From contig NZ_VIKA01000019.1 of NCBI RefSeq assembly GCF_006704265.1, positions 1 to 35,866 on the forward strand: a DNA stretch of 35,866 bases. The letters are read 5' to 3'. The DNA is from Elioraea sp. Yellowstone. GTDB taxonomy: Bacteria > Pseudomonadota > Alphaproteobacteria > Acetobacterales > Acetobacteraceae. Below are positions 9,460 to 17,055 of this stretch, one piece after another (position 1 is the stretch's first letter; the number at the start of each line of letters is the position of its first letter). The notes under the pieces are model-generated. The model did no database searches and was not told the origin of the DNA. It saw nothing but the letters and a program-made list of their open reading frames with translations. The translations under genes were made by a program, and so were the position numbers.

Positions 9460-9486
9460 GGGGAAGGGGCCATTGGCCCCTTCCCC
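9460..9486. terminator. Bidirectional hairpin between convergent genes
   Basis: Perfect 12-bp inverted repeat (GGGGAAGGGGCC / GGCCCCTTCCCC) with loop ATT, lying between the UxaA-type gene (stop 9450) and the FAH-family gene (stop 9502). Its location between convergent ends supports a role as a shared terminator. Confidence 0.75.
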
Positions 9487-9501
9487 TCGTCCCCTGCCGC
9501 G

Positions 9502-10347
9502 TTACGCCGCCACCGTCCGCTGACGCTGCTCGCCCAGGCCGGCGATCCAGACGCGCATCTGCTGGCCGGGACGCAGGTAGACCGGTTCGGGCTTCTTGCC
9601 CATGCCCACGCCGGGCGGCGTGCCCGTCGTGATGATGTCGCCCGGCATCAGCGTCATGAAGCGCGACACGTAGCTGACCAGGTGCCGCACGCCGAAGATC
9701 ATCGTCCTCGTGCTGCCGTGCTGCATCACCTGCCCATCGACATCGAGGCCCATCTCGAGCGCCTGCGGATCCGGAACCTCGTCCTTCGTCACCAGCCACG
9801 GACCCACCGGTCCGAAGGTCTCGTGCCCCTTGCCCTTGTCCCAGGTGCCGCCGCGCTCGATCTGGAACTCGCGCTCGCTGACGTCGTTGACCACGCAGTA
9901 GCCGGCGACGTGGTCGAGCGCCGAGGCCTCGTCCACGTACTTCGCGCGCGACCCGATCACCACGCCGAGCTCCACCTCCCAGTCCGTCTTGGCCGACCCG
10001 CGCGGGATCTCCACGTCGTCGTTCGGACCGTTGAGCGCCGTCAGCGCCTTCAGGAAGATGATCGGCTCCTTCGGGATCGGTGCGCCGGTCTCGGCCGCGT
10101 GATCGGCGTAGTTCAGCCCGATGCAGACGAAGTTGCGCGTGCCGGTGAACGGCACGCCGAGACGCGGGCTGCCCTCGACCTTCGGCAGCGCCGCGACATC
10201 GACGGCGGCGAGCCGCGCGAGCCCCGCCGGCGACAGCTCCTCCGGCCCGATCTCCTCGACGATCCCCGAGAGATCGCGCACGTGCCCCTCGCCATCCAGG
10301 ATCCCCGGCTTCTCCAGGCCCTTCGGGCCCCAGCGCAGCAGCTTCAT
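9502..10347 (-). CDS. Fumarylacetoacetate hydrolase family; likely 2,4-diketo-3-deoxy-sugar-acid hydrolase
   Basis: A 281-residue cytosolic FAH-fold hydrolase. The family core is visible: 'RNFVCIGLNYADHAAETG', 'KTDWEVELGVVIG' with the metal-binding Glu pair, 'AGYCVVNDVSEREFQ' with the metal-binding Asp, and 'MPGDIITTGTPPGVGMG'. The segment 'GTWDKGKGHETFGPVGPWL' is characteristic of the group annotated as ureidoglycolate lyase or 2,4-diketo-3-deoxy-L-fuconate/L-rhamnonate hydrolase. The SDR gene immediately upstream (22-bp gap, same strand) resembles 2-keto-3-deoxy-L-fuconate dehydrogenase, which would supply exactly that substrate, so the diketo-acid hydrolase role is favoured. Cleavage would give pyruvate plus a hydroxy acid such as lactate. 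Confidence 0.88.
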   Translation of the reverse strand: MKLLRWGPKGLEKPGILDGEGHVRDLSGIVEEIGPEELSPAGLARLAAVDVAALPKVEGSPRLGVPFTGTRNFVCIGLNYADHAAETGAPIPKEPIIFLKALTALNGPNDDVEIPRGSAKTDWEVELGVVIGSRAKYVDEASALDHVAGYCVVNDVSEREFQIERGGTWDKGKGHETFGPVGPWLVTKDEVPDPQALEMGLDVDGQVMQHGSTRTMIFGVRHLVSYVSRFMTLMPGDIITTGTPPGVGMGKKPEPVYLRPGQQMRVWIAGLGEQRQRTVAA

Positions 10348-10369
10348 CCGATCCGTTCCCTTCTCGCCT

Positions 10370-11119
10370 TCACAGGGTCCAACCGCCGTCGATCACGATC
10401 GCCTGGCCGGTCACGAACGCGCTCTCGTCGCTCGCGAGATAGACCGCGAGCGCGGCGATCTCCTCGGGCCGGCCGAGCCGGCCCATCGCCTGGCGCGCGA
10501 TGAACGCCGCCCGCGCCGCCTCGACGCTGCCCGCCTGGGCGGCATTCGCCGCGATCCGGTCATGCAACGATGGCGTCTCCACCGTGCCCGGGCAGATCGC
10601 GTTCGCGCGCACGCCGCGCTTCACGTAGTCGGCGGCCACACTCTTCACGAAGCCGATCAGCGCCGCCTTGGTCACGCCATAGACGAACCGGTTCGGCGCG
10701 CCCTTGATCGAGGAGGCGGCCGAGGACATCACGATGATGCTGCCGCCGCCCCTGGCCAGCATCGCCGGCAGGAACGCCTTGGTCACGCGGAACGCGCTGC
10801 GCACGTTCAGATCGAGCGCGAAGGACCACTCCTCCTCGGTGCAGGTCTCGATCGTGTTCTGGTGGACGAAGCCGGCGCAGTTGAACAGCACGTCGACCGC
10901 GCCCGCCTCCGCCGCCGCCGCCGCGATTGCCGCCGGGTCGAGCACGTCGAGCCGCCGCGTGCGGATCCGCGGCCCCGCCAGCGCACCGAGAGCGGCCTCG
11001 TTGACGTCGGTCGCGATCACCTCCGCGCCCTCGGCCGCGAAGGCGAGCGCGGTCGCGCGCCCGATCCCCTGCGCCGCCGCCGTCACGAATGCGCGCTTGC
11101 CCTGAAGCCGTCCGGCCAT
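10370..11119 (-). CDS. SDR oxidoreductase, 2-keto-3-deoxy-L-fuconate dehydrogenase-like
   Basis: A 249-residue classical short-chain dehydrogenase with NAD(P)-binding Rossmann start '[17 protein letters not shown]', 'NCAG' motif, catalytic Ser in '[10 protein letters not shown]' and YxxxK in '[11 protein letters not shown]', and '[12 protein letters not shown]'. Asp at the end of the second strand ('[11 protein letters not shown]') favours NAD over NADP. The stretch '[19 protein letters not shown]' and '[19 protein letters not shown]' resemble 2-keto-3-deoxy-L-fuconate dehydrogenases (BDH2-like), which oxidise the C4 hydroxyl. It precedes the FAH-type hydrolase gene. GGGGAGGAG upstream supports ATG 11119. 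Substrate specificity remains inferred from similarity and context. Confidence 0.88.
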   Translation of the reverse strand: MAGRLQGKRAFVTAAAQGIGRATALAFAAEGAEVIATDVNEAALGALAGPRIRTRRLDVLDPAAIAAAAAEAGAVDVLFNCAGFVHQNTIETCTEEEWSFALDLNVRSAFRVTKAFLPAMLARGGGSIIVMSSAASSIKGAPNRFVYGVTKAALIGFVKSVAADYVKRGVRANAICPGTVETPSLHDRIAANAAQAGSVEAARAAFIARQAMGRLGRPEEIAALAVYLASDESAFVTGQAIVIDGGWTL

Positions 11120-11149
11120 TCGCCTCCTCCCCTGCCGTGCGGCGCGCAT

Positions 11150-11178
11150 CCTTGCCGCGCGCGCCGCGGCGGGCAAGG
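11150..11178 (-). terminator. Hairpin between the phnF-phnM-like operon and the SDR gene
   Basis: Inverted repeat CCTTGCC / GGCAAGG enclosing a 15-base GC-rich centre, directly after the PhnM-like stop on the minus strand and before the SDR gene. It probably separates the phosphonate and sugar-acid transcription units. No T-run is present. Confidence 0.45.
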
Positions 11179-11192
11179 GGGCGACGGACGCC

Positions 11193-12359
11193 TCAGGCGA
11201 GCAGCGACGCGCCGCGGCCGGACATCCAGGCGATGCGGCCGCCGACGATGCTGGCGACGACCTCGGCGCCGGAGAGCGCGGAGTCGTCGAGCAGCACCAG
11301 GTCGGCACGCAGTCCGGCCGCGATCCGGCCGCGATCGGCGAGACCCGCGGCAGCCGCGGCATTGGCCGAGACCATCGCCCAGGCCGCCGGCAGCGTGCAG
11401 ACCTCCCGCGCGGCGAGCGCGAAGGCCGCGTGCCGCATCGCCGGGTAGTAGTAGTCGGAGGCCAGAACGTCCGCCGCCCCCGCGCGCACCATCGCCTCGG
11501 CCGAGTGCCAGCCGAGATGGCTGCCGCCGCGCACCACGTTCGGGCAGCCCATCACGACATGCTCGCCGGCCGCGCGCGCGGCCAGTCCCGTCGCCGCGTT
11601 CATCGGGAACTCGCAGATCGTGCAGCCGAGCGCCCGCCATCGCGCGCGCGCCTCGGGCGAGGCGTCGTCGTGGCTGGCCATCGCCAGTCCGGCGTCTCGG
11701 GCGACGTGGGCGGCCCGCGCGACGAACGGTTCCACCTCGTCGGCGCGCGCCAGCATCGCCTGTGCGAGCGCCAGCACCTCGGCGCCCGAGATCTTGGACC
11801 GGTCGGCGTAGCGTGCCGCCCGCGCCGGATCGGCGGCGCGCCGGGCGATCTCGGCAGTGTGGTCGTTGAAGGCGAGCAGGTGCACCGCACCCGACGCGAT
11901 CGCCGCCTCCGCAGCAGGCCACTGGTCCATGGCGTAGGTCTCGAGGCGGAGATGGATGCGATGCTCCGCGCCGAGCTGGCCGCGCAGCCCGCCCCAGGCC
12001 GCGACGAAGGCCCGGAACGCCGCCTCGCTGCGCAGCCCCGGCTCCCAGGAGAGCGTGACGCCGTGGAATGCGGTGGTGATCCCGTTGGCGAGCAGCTGCG
12101 CGTCGGTGTCGATCAGCGCGAGATCGTGGCGGAAATCCACGCCGGGACGGGGCTGCACCTGGCGCTCGAAGGCGTCGCCGTGGATGTCGACCAGGCCCGG
12201 CGCGAGCAGCAGACCGTCGGCGCGGATCGCGCGCGCGCGCGGCGGGGCGTGGGCGCCGATCGCGGCGATCCTGCCGTCGATCACGGTCAGCGTCGTCGGC
12301 GGCGAGACGGCATCGGCGAGCAGCAGGCGGGCACCGGCGATCGCGAGCGGTCGGGTCAT
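11193..12359 (-). CDS. PhnM-like amidohydrolase (second PhnM paralogue)
   Basis: A 388-residue amidohydrolase-superfamily protein clearly homologous to PhnM (alpha-D-ribose 1-methylphosphonate 5-triphosphate diphosphatase), but distinct from the phnM at 17750-18892. Shared motifs are '[11 protein letters not shown]' (metal-binding His60 and Asp62), 'PRPGVDF', 'MASHDDAS', '[11 protein letters not shown]', '[10 protein letters not shown]' and '[11 protein letters not shown]'. It differs where canonical PhnM reads HTDNLEKH: here it is HGDAFERQ. The active site looks intact, so an altered substrate (another 1-substituted ribose triphosphate or a related diphosphate) is possible. It lies 3 bp downstream of phnF in the same operon, divergent from phnGHIJKLM. 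Confidence 0.85.
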   Translation of the reverse strand: MTRPLAIAGARLLLADAVSPPTTLTVIDGRIAAIGAHAPPRARAIRADGLLLAPGLVDIHGDAFERQVQPRPGVDFRHDLALIDTDAQLLANGITTAFHGVTLSWEPGLRSEAAFRAFVAAWGGLRGQLGAEHRIHLRLETYAMDQWPAAEAAIASGAVHLLAFNDHTAEIARRAADPARAARYADRSKISGAEVLALAQAMLARADEVEPFVARAAHVARDAGLAMASHDDASPEARARWRALGCTICEFPMNAATGLAARAAGEHVVMGCPNVVRGGSHLGWHSAEAMVRAGAADVLASDYYYPAMRHAAFALAAREVCTLPAAWAMVSANAAAAAGLADRGRIAAGLRADLVLLDDSALSGAEVVASIVGGRIAWMSGRGASLLA

Positions 12360-12362
12360 GGA

Positions 12363-13127
12363 TCAGAACTCGAAGACGAGCTGGACGCGCCCGGCCGGGT
12401 AGGCCGCGATGCCGTACTCGACGGGCACGCCTCCGGCGTCGACATTGACGCTCTCGCTCACCAGCACCGGCCGGTTGCGCGGCTGGCCGAGCCTCTCGAC
12501 CTCCTCCGGCGTCGGCAGGCGTGCGGTCACCCGCGTGGAGCGGCGGGTGTATTCCGCAAGCCCGCAGGCGGCGAGTGCGCGCGTGATCGACCCGCCGCTC
12601 GTCGCGATCGCCGCGGGCAGATCGGCGAAGCGGCTCTGCGGGAAGTGGTGCCGGCCCAGGCTCACCGGCCGGCCGTCGGCGAGCCCGAGCCGCTCGACCA
12701 GCCAGAGCAGCCGGCCGCGGCGCAGCCGGAGCGCGGCGGCGGCCGCCTCGTCCGCCGCCACCTCGGCCACGCGCAGGATCCGGCCCGAGGGGTCGCGGTT
12801 CTGCCGCGCGATCACCTCCGAGAATCGCGTGCGCGGCCCGACGCGGTAGTCGATCACGTCGTCGGCGGCGAAGCTGCCGCGGCCCTGCTCGATGCGCACC
12901 AGGCCGCGCCGCTCGAGCTCCTCCATCGCGCGCCGGACGGTGTGGCGGTTGACGCGGAAGCGGGCGGCGAGCTGGGCCTCGGTCGGCAGGCGCCCGCCGG
13001 GGGGGATCCGGCCGGAGGCGATCTCGCGCTCGAGCGCGCCTTCGATCTGGCGCCAGAGTGTCACGCCGGCGCCGCGCGCGACGCCGCAGCCCGCCGCGTC
13101 ATCGGGAACGATCCGGGAGAGATCCAT
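12363..13127 (-). CDS. phnF: PhnF, GntR/HutC-family repressor of phosphonate genes
   Basis: A transcription factor with an N-terminal winged helix of the GntR type and a C-terminal UTRA ligand-binding domain. The helix-turn-helix is in 'GGRLPTEAQLAARFRVNRHTVRRAMEELERRGLV'. The UTRA part includes 'GRPVSLGRHHFPQSRF' and ends 'PVEYGIAAYPAGRVQLVFEF'. Sequence and position next to phnG identify PhnF. An ATG at 13160 is also in frame but has no ribosome site; ATG 13127 has AGAGGAGG just upstream and is preferred (254 residues). It probably binds the palindrome at 13220-13239 and represses both phn arms, released by a phosphonate pathway ligand. Confidence 0.9.
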   Translation of the reverse strand: MDLSRIVPDDAAGCGVARGAGVTLWRQIEGALEREIASGRIPPGGRLPTEAQLAARFRVNRHTVRRAMEELERRGLVRIEQGRGSFAADDVIDYRVGPRTRFSEVIARQNRDPSGRILRVAEVAADEAAAAALRLRRGRLLWLVERLGLADGRPVSLGRHHFPQSRFADLPAAIATSGGSITRALAACGLAEYTRRSTRVTARLPTPEEVERLGQPRNRPVLVSESVNVDAGGVPVEYGIAAYPAGRVQLVFEF

Positions 13128-13195
13128 CGCCTCCTCTCGTCGCTGCGCTGCCGACGTCATCGCAACGTCACGCCGTGCCGCCGGGCGCGCGGCTA

Positions 13196-13224
13196 TTGTC
13201 GCGGAGTATAGGACCTGATATGTA
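13196..13224 (+). promoter_or_regulatory. Candidate phnG promoter
   Basis: TTGTCG at 13196-13201 and TATGTA at 13219-13224 are spaced by 17 bp, a plausible sigma-70 arrangement upstream of phnG (start 13252). The -10 element overlaps the PhnF-type palindrome, which would explain repression. Assigned by eye only. Confidence 0.35.
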
Positions 13225-13239
13225 TAGAAGTCTAGACGT
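13220..13239. promoter_or_regulatory. Palindromic PhnF-type operator
   Basis: ATGTATAGAAGTCTAGACGT is an imperfect inverted repeat in which 14 of 20 positions agree with the reverse complement (half-sites around GTMTAGA and TCTAKAC). It sits between phnF and phnG, 12 bp before the phnG start, in otherwise GC-rich DNA. HutC/PhnF-type GntR regulators bind TGTMTAGACA-like sites, so this is the expected operator for the divergent phn units. Confidence 0.65.
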
Positions 13240-13251
13240 CCCGACAGTCAC

Positions 13252-13719
13252 ATGGCCGCGCCAGACATGCCCGACCGAGCTCCCGCCACGGCGCGCCAGG
13301 CCTGGATGGCGGTGCTCGCGCGCGCCGACCGCGCCGCGCTGGAGGCGGCGCTAGCCGGGCTGGACCCGCCACCATCCTGGACCGTCCTGCGCGCCCCGGA
13401 GACCGGGATGGTGATGGTGCGCGGACGCGCCGGCGGCGACGGGGCGGCCTTCAATCTCGGCGAGATGACGGTGACGCGCTGCGCCGTGAGCCTCGCCTGC
13501 GGCACGATCGGCCACGCCTATGTCGCCGGGCGCGATGCGCGCAAGACCGAACTCGCCGCCGTCCTCGACGCGCTGCTGCAGACCGAGGCGCACGGGCCAT
13601 CGCTGCGCGCAGGCCTGATCGCCGAACAGGCGGCGCGGCAGCAGGCGCGCCGGCAGGACGCGCTGCGGCGCGCGGCGGCGACGCGCGTCGACTTCTTCTC
13701 GATGGTGCGGATGGGATGA
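13252..13719 (+). CDS. phnG: PhnG, C-P lyase core complex subunit
   Basis: A 155-residue protein, the small subunit of the PhnGHIJ C-P lyase core. Family features are 'RQAWMAVLARADRAALEAAL' at the N-terminus, 'LRAPETGMVMVRGRAGGDGAAFNLGE' in the middle, 'VTRCAVSLACGTIGHAYVAGRDARKTELAAVLDALLQ' and the end 'RVDFFSMVRMG', all typical of PhnG. It forms the first gene of the plus-strand phn operon and overlaps phnH by 4 bases (ATGA). No clear Shine-Dalgarno precedes ATG 13252; ATG 13267 is an alternative. In the enzyme PhnG helps form ribose 1-methylphosphonate 5-triphosphate with PhnH, PhnI and PhnL. Confidence 0.93.
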   Translation: MAAPDMPDRAPATARQAWMAVLARADRAALEAALAGLDPPPSWTVLRAPETGMVMVRGRAGGDGAAFNLGEMTVTRCAVSLACGTIGHAYVAGRDARKTELAAVLDALLQTEAHGPSLRAGLIAEQAARQQARRQDALRRAAATRVDFFSMVRMG

Positions 13720-14297
13720 GCGCGCTCGCCCCAGGCTTCGCCGATCCGCCACTCGCGGCCCAGGCCTGCTTCCGTCGCCTGCTCGAGGCGATGGCGCGGC
13801 CCGGCACGGTCGTCACGCTCGCCCCCCCGCCGGCGCCGCCGCCGCTCGCACCCGCCGCCGGGGCGGTCGCGCTGACCTTGTGCGATGCCGATACGCCGGT
13901 CTGGCTCGACGCGGCGCTCGCCGTGCCGGCGGTGCTCGACTGGCTGCGCTTCCATGCGGGCTGCCGGATCGTCGCCGCGCCGGAAGAGGCGGCCTTCGCC
14001 TTCGCGGCCGACCCCGCCGTGCCGTTCGATCGTTTCCAGGTCGGCTCGGACGAGTACCCGGACCGGTCCGCCACCGTGGTGCTGCAGATCGATGCGTTCG
14101 GCGCCGGCGCCGCCCTGCGCCTCGAAGGGCCGGGCATCGAGCGCGCCGCCGGCCTGCACGTGCGCGGCCTGCCGTCCTGCTTCGTCGCCTGGCGGGCGGC
14201 GAACCGCGCGCTCTATCCGCGCGGCGTGGACGTGGTGCTGGTCGCGGGCCGCGCCCTCGCCGCCCTGCCGCGCAGCACCGACGTGACGGAGGGCTGA
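13716..14297 (+). CDS. phnH: PhnH, C-P lyase core complex subunit
   Basis: A 193-residue PhnH. The conserved opening 'FADPPLAAQACFRRLLEAMARPGTVV' and the C-terminal 'LRLEGPGIERAAGLHVRGL' with 'RAANRALYPRGVDVVLVAG' mark the family. In E. coli PhnH is a pyridoxal-transferase-like fold that lacks the cofactor and scaffolds the PhnG2H2I2J2 complex. A proline-rich stretch at residues 35-45 is a local oddity, and loop insertions are common here. It starts within the phnG stop (ATGA) and ends 3 bp before phnI. Confidence 0.92.
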   Translation: MSALAPGFADPPLAAQACFRRLLEAMARPGTVVTLAPPPAPPPLAPAAGAVALTLCDADTPVWLDAALAVPAVLDWLRFHAGCRIVAAPEEAAFAFAADPAVPFDRFQVGSDEYPDRSATVVLQIDAFGAGAALRLEGPGIERAAGLHVRGLPSCFVAWRAANRALYPRGVDVVLVAGRALAALPRSTDVTEG

Positions 14298-14300
14298 GCG

Positions 14301-15401
14301 ATGTATGTCGCGGTCAAGGGTGGCGAGCGCGCGATCGCGGCGAGCCATGCCGTGCTCGCCGAGACGCGACGCGGCGATCCCGCCGTGCCCGAACTCGGCG
14401 TCGACCAGATCGAACAGCAGCTCGGCCACGCCGTCGATCGCGTGATGGCCGAGGGTGCGCTCTACGACCGCACCCTCGCTGCGCTCGCGATCAAGCAGGC
14501 CCAGGGCGACCTGCAGGAGGCCGCCTTCCTGCTGCGCGCCTACCGCACCACGCTGCCGCGCTTCTGCGCGAGCGTGCCGATCGACACCGCGCGCATGACG
14601 ATCGCGCGCCGCATCAGCGCCACCTACAAGGACCTGCCGGGCGGGCAGATCCTGGGCCCCACCTACGACTACACGCACCGCCTGCTCGACGCCGCGCTGC
14701 TCGAGGCGGGCGAGGTGCCGCCCGCGCCGCGCGCGCCCGAGCCGGCCGACGCGGCGATGCCGCGCGTGACCGCGCTGCTCGACCAGGAAGGGCTGATCCG
14801 CCGCGAGACCGGCGACCGCGACGCCGAGCCGCCGGATCTGACGCGCGCCCCCCTGACCTTCCCGGCGCCGCGCGCGCTCCGGCTGCAGAACCTCGCGCGC
14901 GGCGACGAGGGCTTCGTGCTCGCGATGGGCTACTCGACCCAGCGCGGCTATGGCGGCACGCATCCCTTCGCCGGCGAGATCCGCTACGGCACGGTCGCGG
15001 TGGAGATCGCGCCGGAGGAGCTCGGCTTCGCGATCGAGATCGGCGACATCGCCGTGACCGAGTGCCAGATGATCAACCAGTTCGCGGGCAGCCGCACCGA
15101 ACCGCCGCAGTTCACGCGCGGCTACGGCCTCGCCTTCGGCCACAGCGAGCGCAAGGCGATGGGCATGGCGCTGGTCGACCGCGCGCTGATGAGCCGCGAG
15201 CTCGGCGAGGACGTCACCGCGCCGGCGCAGGACGAGGAGTTCGTGCTGAGCCACAGCGACAATGTCGAGGCCTCGGGCTTCGTGCAGCACCTGAAGCTGC
15301 CGCACTACGTCGACTTCCAGTCCGAGCTCGAACTGATCAGGCGCCTGCGGCAGGAGGCCGAGGCGCGGCTGGCGGAGCCGTCGCGGGAGGCCGCGGAGTG
15401 A
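14301..15401 (+). CDS. phnI: PhnI, C-P lyase core subunit (nucleosidase/transferase)
   Basis: A 366-residue PhnI, the subunit that with PhnG/H/L transfers the phosphonate to the ribose of ATP, displacing adenine. The family opening 'MYVAVKGGERAIAASHAVLA' is followed by 'VPELGVDQIEQQLGHAVDRVMAEGALYDRTLAALAIKQAQGD', 'RISATYKDLPGGQILGPTYDYTHRLLD', 'LARGDEGFVLAMGYSTQRGYGGTHPF' and 'MSRELGEDVTAPAQDEEFVLSHSDNVEASGFVQHLKLPHYVDFQ'. GGAGGG at 14288-14293 fits ATG 14301. It overlaps phnJ by 4 bases (GTGA). Confidence 0.95.
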   Translation: MYVAVKGGERAIAASHAVLAETRRGDPAVPELGVDQIEQQLGHAVDRVMAEGALYDRTLAALAIKQAQGDLQEAAFLLRAYRTTLPRFCASVPIDTARMTIARRISATYKDLPGGQILGPTYDYTHRLLDAALLEAGEVPPAPRAPEPADAAMPRVTALLDQEGLIRRETGDRDAEPPDLTRAPLTFPAPRALRLQNLARGDEGFVLAMGYSTQRGYGGTHPFAGEIRYGTVAVEIAPEELGFAIEIGDIAVTECQMINQFAGSRTEPPQFTRGYGLAFGHSERKAMGMALVDRALMSRELGEDVTAPAQDEEFVLSHSDNVEASGFVQHLKLPHYVDFQSELELIRRLRQEAEARLAEPSREAAE

Positions 15402-16282
15402 GCCTGCCCGCCTACAGCTTCGCCTATCTCGACGAGCAGACCAAGCGCATGATCCGCCGCGCGCTGCTCAAGGCGGTCGCGATCCCGGGCTACCAGGTGC
15501 CCTTCGCGAGCCGCGAGATGCCGCTCGCCTATGGCTGGGGCACGGGCGGGATGCAGGTGACCGCGGCCGTGATCGGCCCCGACGACGTGCTGAAGGTGAT
15601 CGACCAGGGCGCCGACGACACCACCAACGCGGTCTCGATCCGCCGCTTCTTCGCGCTCACCGCCGGCGTGCGCACGACCGAGCGCACGGCGGAGGCGACC
15701 ATCATCCAGACGCGTCACCGCATTCCCGAGACGCCGCTCGCCGCCGGCCAGATCCTCGTCTACCAGGTGCCGCAGCCCGAGCCGCTCCGGAAGCTCGAGC
15801 CGCGCGAGACCGAGACGCGGCGGATGCACGCCCTCGCCGAGTACGGCCTGATGCACGTGAAGCTCTACGAGGACATCGCGCGGCACGGGCGCATCACGCT
15901 CTCCTACGACTATCCGGTGCTGGTGAACGGGCGGCACGTGATGGCGCCCTCGCCGATCCCCTCCTTCGACAATCCCAAGATGCACCGTTCGCCCGCGCTT
16001 CAGCTCTTCGGCGCGGGGCGCGAGAAGCGCATCTACGCCGTGCCGCCCTACACGGATGTCGTCAGCCTCGCCTTCGAGGACCATCCCTTCCGTCCGTGGA
16101 AGGCCGAAGCCGCCTGCGGGCTGTGCGGCGCGACCGAAACCTATCTCGACGAGGTGGTGGTGGACGATCGGGGCGGGCGGCTGTTCGTGTGCAGCGACAC
16201 CGACTACTGCGCCGAACGCCGCAAGGCCGGCCATCGCGGCGCGGCCGCCGGCCACGCGCTCGCCGCCGGGGAAGGCGGATGA
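15398..16282 (+). CDS. phnJ: PhnJ, radical-SAM C-P lyase
   Basis: A 294-residue PhnJ, the iron-sulfur radical SAM enzyme that breaks the C-P bond of ribose 1-methylphosphonate 5-phosphate. The four conserved cysteines are present at 240, 243, 265 and 271 (CGLC, then VCSDTDYC), matching E. coli PhnJ 241/244/266/272 in spacing. The glycine of 'AIPGYQVPF' (G31) corresponds to the glycyl position proposed for E. coli G32. The middle segments 'MPLAYGWGTGGMQVTAAVIG' and 'DNPKMHRSPALQLFGAGREKRIYAVPPYT' are also standard. It starts at GTG 15398 within the phnI stop and overlaps phnK. The enzyme appears complete. Confidence 0.96.
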   Translation: MSLPAYSFAYLDEQTKRMIRRALLKAVAIPGYQVPFASREMPLAYGWGTGGMQVTAAVIGPDDVLKVIDQGADDTTNAVSIRRFFALTAGVRTTERTAEATIIQTRHRIPETPLAAGQILVYQVPQPEPLRKLEPRETETRRMHALAEYGLMHVKLYEDIARHGRITLSYDYPVLVNGRHVMAPSPIPSFDNPKMHRSPALQLFGAGREKRIYAVPPYTDVVSLAFEDHPFRPWKAEAACGLCGATETYLDEVVVDDRGGRLFVCSDTDYCAERRKAGHRGAAAGHALAAGEGG

Positions 16283-17055
16283 GCGCGGTCCCGCTCCTCG
16301 CCGTACGCGACCTGACCGTGCGCTTCGGCCGCCGGGTCGCGGTGCAGCACGCCTCATTCGAGCTCTGGCCGGGCGAGGTGCTGGCGATCGTCGGCGAGTC
16401 GGGCAGCGGCAAGACGACGCTGCTGCGCGCGGTGCACGGCGATCTTCCCGCCGATGGCGGGCGCGTGCTCTATCGGCTGCACGACGGTACGCTCGCCCCG
16501 CTCGACGGCCTCGCCGAGCCGGTGCGGCGGCACCTGGCGCGCACCGAGTGGGGCTTCGTGCATCAGAACCCGCGCGACGGGCTGCGCATGGCGGTCTCGG
16601 CGGGCGGCAATGTGGGCGAGCGGCTGATGGCGGCGGGCATGCGGCACTGGGGGCGCATCCGCGCCGAGGCGACGCAGTGGCTGCGCCGCGTCGAGATCGA
16701 TCCCGCCCGCATCGACGATCCGCCGCGCACCTTCTCGGGCGGGATGCAGCAGCGCCTGCAGATCGCGCGCGTGCTGGTCACGCGGCCGCGCCTCGTGCTG
16801 ATGGACGAGCCCACGGGCGGGCTCGACGTCTCGGTCCAGGCGCGGCTGCTCGACCTGATCCGCGGCCTGGTCGCCGATCTCGGCCTCGCGGCGGTGATCG
16901 TCACGCACGACCTCGCGGTCGCGCGGCTGCTCGCGCACCGGATGCTGGTGATGCAGGGCGGCCGCATCGTCGAGTCGGGCCTCACCGACCAAGTGCTGGA
17001 CGATCCGCAGCACCCCTACAGCCAGCTCCTGGTCGCCTCGGTGCTGCAGGCATGA
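16279..17055 (+). CDS. phnK: PhnK, ABC-type ATPase of the C-P lyase complex
   Basis: A 258-residue ABC ATPase with an intact Walker A (GESGSGKT, K45), a signature (FSGGMQQRLQIAR), a Walker B (LVLMDEPTGGLD) and an H-loop (VIVTHD). PhnK docks on the PhnGHIJ core rather than serving a permease. Typical PhnK features are 'TEWGFVHQNPRDGLRM' and the C-terminal 'DDPQHPYSQLLVASVLQA', shared with oligopeptide-type ATPases. It is coupled to both neighbours by 4-base overlaps (ATGA). Confidence 0.94.
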   Translation: MSAVPLLAVRDLTVRFGRRVAVQHASFELWPGEVLAIVGESGSGKTTLLRAVHGDLPADGGRVLYRLHDGTLAPLDGLAEPVRRHLARTEWGFVHQNPRDGLRMAVSAGGNVGERLMAAGMRHWGRIRAEATQWLRRVEIDPARIDDPPRTFSGGMQQRLQIARVLVTRPRLVLMDEPTGGLDVSVQARLLDLIRGLVADLGLAAVIVTHDLAVARLLAHRMLVMQGGRIVESGLTDQVLDDPQHPYSQLLVASVLQA

